The notes under the pieces are model-generated. The model did no database searches, had not been told where the DNA came from, and saw only the letters and a list, made by a program, of their open reading frames with translations. DNA of 64,000 nucleotides from the NCBI RefSeq assembly GCF_027942865.1, contig NC_134515.1:28882449-28946448 (forward strand). The letters are read 5' to 3'. This document shows positions 59,807 to 64,000 of this stretch, piece after piece. The stretch's first letter is position 1; each line of letters starts with the position of its first letter. Position numbers and translations under genes: made by a program. This DNA comes from Odontesthes bonariensis. Lineage: Eukaryota; Chordata; Actinopteri; Atheriniformes; Atherinopsidae.

Positions 59807-61235
59807 TGAGAAAAATATTGGGAGAATTTTATGTACACTCATGAAAACTTTTACCTGCAAGTGATGTCACATCTATTAAATCTGTCTGATTCAAGAATAT
59901 CTTTGTAGTAAGTCAGTGTTATTATTTCTAAATAAATTTGTAACCTGTCAGTATCTTCAGACAAAGGCTATGTTTTGAAAAAATTCTTCTTTTCGCTACA
60001 TAAAGCGGAAAGAGCCTTGTGTGTATGCTAGTGTAAGTTTTTCTAAGTTTCTTTGCTAAATCAAAATCTGCTGTTTTGCAAGTGATCGAAACCCATCCGT
60101 GGGGAAACCTGTTGCCAAGTAACCTCGGTTGGGCCTTCGGAAAACAATCAGAGTAATCAGGGGCTGTGAACGGGCGGTCCCTCCCCTCTCTGAAACCATT
60201 CTTGGTTAACTCTTGGTGGGCGGGCTCAGCCAACCACGAGTTGCCTCAGGGGTTACGCCTGACCATTCTCGTTTTAAGACATTTTTGGGTAAAGACATAC
60301 GTGTCTACTTGCGCGTAGGTTTCACACAACCAAACGGCACTGCAACCTTAATAACCTCCGCTCTCTAACTTTGCAATTTCAAAATATCACGCCTCAATGT
60401 ATACAAGGACTACATGATCCGGCACCTCTTGGTTTTGGCCTGTCTGTGTACCGGGACTTACTTGGGCTGATCCTGTACCTCTCGTATAGAAAAAAATATT
60501 AATATTAAAAAAAAAAGTTGAAAAAAAATGGCGAGGAGATAGAGGTTGGCTAATTTTGCTGTGATGAGATATACTTGAACTAAGAAGTCTGACAACGCCA
60601 CCCTGGGAATTACACCCAGGGAAATGTTCTACTATGTGAATATACTTTAAGGCACCCAGGTTCGCTCACCCAAGCAGGAGACGAGAATCCATTTACTAAT
60701 ACAAATATTTATTTATACACAAAAAGTAATATAAAAATATGAGCAATTAAAAATACAGTCCTTGGTGTGGATAGGCCCGCCAGTGGTGGGGCTAGCAATG
60801 CGAGAGTAGGGGCATCAGTCACGTCACCTCACACAGTCACATAAAATGAGGAAGGCCCACGTCCACAAGTACAGGGCTAAACACAGCACACAAAAAGGAG
60901 ATGCCCCCACTGGCAGAGGCGAGCCACCACCGCATTAGGCCATCAGCACCTAAAGAAGGCGGAATAAAAAGGGAGTAACAGGTCAGAGGGTTTTCCAGAA
61001 CATCAATATAAACCAAGATCTTATATCCAACACAGTTACTCCGTGAATTAAAATCCCACTCACACGTTAAAATGAATAAAAACCAAAAGACAACACAACC
61101 CAAATAAGCAAAACAACCAAAATAGGCAAAACAGCAGCAGAGCTCCAGCTAAGGTATTAGCTCAGCTTCACAGGTGTAGGCCAGTGGCACCAGGATTAGT
61201 TGTTGTGAAAGGCTGCAGCAGAAGGCCTCAATTAA
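59807..61235. other. Repeat-rich DNA without gene
   Basis: No coding exon is supported. The repeated sequence shared with 59509-59533 lies near 60374-60398. A small perfect stem, CCCTGGG...CCCAGG, is near 60600. From about 60660 to 61200 the sequence looks like part of an interspersed element but I cannot name it. Confidence 0.35.
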
Positions 61236-64000
61236 GTCTTTTTTTTATTGTCAGATGCACAGAACAACAGTCGGACTGGGCACTGAAATTCTTAGGACAG
61301 GACACCGTACAGCAAGTACCATAACAGGACATAACATGCCGTAACATGACATGACATAAGTACTCTGACAATAACAATAAATAGGCAACATGGATACTGC
61401 AAAATATACATTTTACGCTAATTACTAGACTATACTGAACATATAATACACATGATAGCCTATGCTAATCTAAGACCTATACTAACCTAGAAACACAAGA
61501 TAAAATAAAAATACAATATTGTGCAATATTGCATGTTGCTGTGCAAACAGCAGTGGAGGTAGGCATGTGTAAAGTGTCGAGTGTGAAAGTGATGAGAGTG
61601 CAATTATAGTCCATTTAGAAGCCTGATGGCCTTAGGAAAAAAACTGTTCTGCATTCTGCGGGTGCGAGACCGGATGCTTCTGTACCGCCTACCAGAACGC
61701 AGCATGGTGAACAGTCTGAAGGATGGTTGATGGCAGTCTTTTAGGATCCTGCCAGCTCTACGAAGACATCTTGTGTGATAGATGTCCTGAAGGGTTGGGA
61801 GTTTCCTACAAATGATGCACTCAGCAGATCGGACCACACTGCGTAGGGCCTTAAAGTCCATGGCTTGGCAGCTCCCGAACCACACTGAGATGCTACCAGT
61901 CAGGATGCTTTCTATAGTGCACCTATAAAAGTTGGTAAGGATGACTGGGTTCATGCCAAATTTCTTGAGTCTCCTCAGGAAGAAGAGGCGTTTCCGGGCA
62001 GCTTTGACCACCTTGTCCGTGTGGGCAGACCAGGTGAGATCATGGCTAATATTTACCCCAAGGAACTTGAAGCAGCTGACCTTTTCTACTTCAGATCCAT
62101 TGATGTGAAGGGGTGCATGCTCTACCCCCTGTCGCCTCCTAAAGTCCACAATCATCTCCTTAGTTTTGCTGATGTTGAGAGAGAGGTGATTCTCCTGACA
62201 CCATGTTGTTAGGGTGTCAACCTCCTCTCTGTAGACTGACTCGTCATTGTTAGTGATGAGGCCCACGATGGTTGTGTCATCAGCAAACTTCACGATGAGG
62301 TTGGAATTGTGCGTTGTCACACAGTCATGTGTGAACAAGGAGAACAGGAGGGGGCTGAGCACACAACCCTGGGGGGTGCCAGTGTTTGTGACCACTGTGG
62401 CTGAAGTAAGGTCACCGAGTCTCACCACCTGTGGCCTCCCCATCAGGAAGCTGTAGATCCATTTGCAGAGGGAGGTGTTTAGTCCCAGGTCTACAAGCTT
62501 GGAGTCTGGAGGGGATGATGGTGTTGAACGCTGAACTGTAATCAATGAACAGCATCCTCGCATACGAATCCCTCTTTTCCAGGTGGGAGAGAGCAGTGTG
62601 CACTGTCAGGGCGATGGCGTCATCTGTAGACCTGTTGGACCGGTATGCAAACTGCATCGGGTCCAGGGTGGGAGGGAGTGAGGAGCAGATGAACGATTTG
62701 ACCAGCCACTCAAAGCACTTCATGATGACAGAGGTCAATGCTATCGGGCGATAGTCATTCATGCTGGTGGCTTTAGTCTACTTAGGCACAGGGACGATGG
62801 TGGTCCTCTTTAAGCAGGTGGGGAGTACGGATAGGCTGAGGGAGAGGTTGAAGATATCACTGAACCCTGCAAGCTGGTCAGCGCACCCCCTGAGGGCCCT
62901 ACCTGAAATTCCATCAGGGCCCGGGGCCTTGCGAGGGTTGGCCTTTTTGAGGCACTGCCTCACCTCCGCTACAGACAGAGTAGGCATACTGCTGTCACGG
63001 TCATCAGGTAGTTCCACTACAGGGGGGTCACTGGCCTTCTCAAAGCGAGCATAGAAGGCGTTCAGCTCGTCTGGTTGTAGTGCAGAGGACTGGGTTTCAC
63101 TGCAGCCCCTCCCTTTGTACTCTGTGATGGCTTGTAGTCCACTCCACATGCGCATTGTCAGAGCCATGGTAGCTGGACTCCACCCTGGTCCAGTAGGTCC
63201 TTTTAGCAATTTTTTTGGCCCTCAAGAGGTCATATCTGGCCTTCCTGTACTGATCAGGATCCCCTGAGTTAAAGGTGGCAGACCTGGCTCTGAGGCTGGC
63301 CTGGACCGCTGTAACAACCCAGGGCTTCTGATTCGGGAAGGACCGGACAGCCCTCTTGGGAACCATATCATCAATGCAGTGATGAATGTAACTAGTAACA
63401 GTGTCTGTATACTCGTTGATGTCCTCATCTGCTGCCTCCCGGAACATCAGCCAGTCAGTGGTGTCAAAACAGTCCTGGAGAGCCTCCATACTCTCATCAC
63501 ACCATTGATAGACTGTCCGCATAACTGGTCTGACCTGTTTCAGCTTTTGTCTGTATGTGGGGAGGAGAAGGATGGAGGTGTGATCTGCTTCTCCAAAAGC
63601 AGGGGAGGGGTCAGGCTCGGACTGGCAATCTGTGCGACCGGGCAAATAGTCAAGTTGTGTGTGTGAGTGTGTATTTTTCCTATGGGTACATGCCATTGAC
63701 TGTATGAGCGGTCTGTGCTCGTTTTTTTAATTTATTTAATTAGATTGGAGATACTAATTAATACTGAGAGGGGGGGGCTGGTCCCGGGGAAAATTGCCAG
63801 GGCCGATTTTTTTTCCCAGTCCGACCCTGGGAGGGGTTTATAACTGCCCCGGAATGCAGTATAGCAGTGATCAAGGGTCTGGTCTCCACGTGTAGGGAAT
63901 TCAATGTGCTTCCTACTGCTCCTGGTTTTAATTAGACTTCTATTTTTTCGCAGTCTATCTTTGTAACGTCTGTTAAGCTTATTGTATGTTATAAATGTTG
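61236..64000 (-). mobile_element. LINE retrotransposon (CR1/Rex1-Babar-like), inactive, truncated by right window edge
   Basis: A non-LTR element on the - strand. Its 3' end (about 61240) has GCATCTGACAATAAAAAAAA after a 360-bp 3' UTR. The ORF runs from right to left: the C-terminal part of an AP-endonuclease-like region (63838-64000, interrupted; RGDQTLDHCY), PAFGEADHTSILLLPTYRQ, the RT with [33 protein letters not shown] and the catalytic FADD box (about 62280), and a C-terminal domain with SGRRYRS and [11 protein letters not shown] before the stop (61604). It is broken by a frameshift near 63150, an in-frame TAG at 62778-62780, a frame change near 62505 and a 218-bp insertion at 63612-63829. 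The RT family is unmistakable; the clade name is from memory. Confidence 0.9.
63612..63829. mobile_element. hAT-type MITE, 218 bp, nested in the LINE
   Basis: The left end reads CAGGCTCGGACTGGCAA; the right end is the complement of CAGGGTCGGACTGGG. The inverted ends differ at one or two bases. Both sides carry the same 8 bp, GGAGGGGT (63604-63611 and 63830-63837). Removing the insert joins two adjacent pieces of the LINE endonuclease region, so the host sequence proves the boundaries. No coding sequence. The 8-bp duplication and CAG...CTG ends indicate hAT. Confidence 0.9.

Overview
This window is vertebrate nuclear DNA, almost certainly from a ray-finned (teleost) fish. Its genes are split by GT-AG introns and encode typical vertebrate proteins. 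Intergenic DNA is AT-rich, microsatellites are long, and the mobile elements are of kinds common in fish: LINEs, a Tc1 relic and non-autonomous hAT elements. All gene models below were read by hand, with exon boundaries fixed by splice sites, phase continuity and known protein families.

Layout. 1-2.0 kb holds the last three coding exons of adrm1 (proteasome ubiquitin receptor Rpn13) on the + strand; its 5' part is off the left edge. 3.6-9.9 kb is cables2 on the - strand (9 coding exons, 514 aa), tail to tail with adrm1. 13.2-17.2 kb is xkr7 on the - strand (3 exons, 567 aa). 25.6-29.5 kb is a Rap1 small GTPase on the - strand (6 coding exons, 185 aa), with a probable noncoding first exon near 33.5 kb. 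39.9-55.2 kb is kdm5b, an H3K4 demethylase, on the - strand (28 coding exons, 1560 aa). The last 8 kb (56-64 kb) has no intact gene. It is a mosaic of transposon relics, duplicated segments, one truncated EGF-like exon and a large broken LINE that runs off the right edge.

The genes are unrelated in pathway: proteasome, Cdk5/Abl adaptor, XK-family membrane protein, Ras-like signalling and chromatin. The four complete genes all point the same way. adrm1 and cables2 are near neighbours in human 20q13.33, so this is partly conserved synteny, but the laminin and ribosomal-protein genes that I recall lying between them in human are absent here.

I found no clearly new biological system. The best-supported unusual observations are two hAT-type miniature elements with perfect 8-bp target duplications (18.24-18.92 kb and 63.61-63.83 kb, the second nested in the LINE); an EGF-like exon cut off exactly at a sequence that recurs 0.87 kb away; a duplicated block carrying a CRE palindrome in each copy; a very long (GU)n tract 26 nt inside a rap1 intron; and a possible hidden 99-nt exon upstream of rap1.
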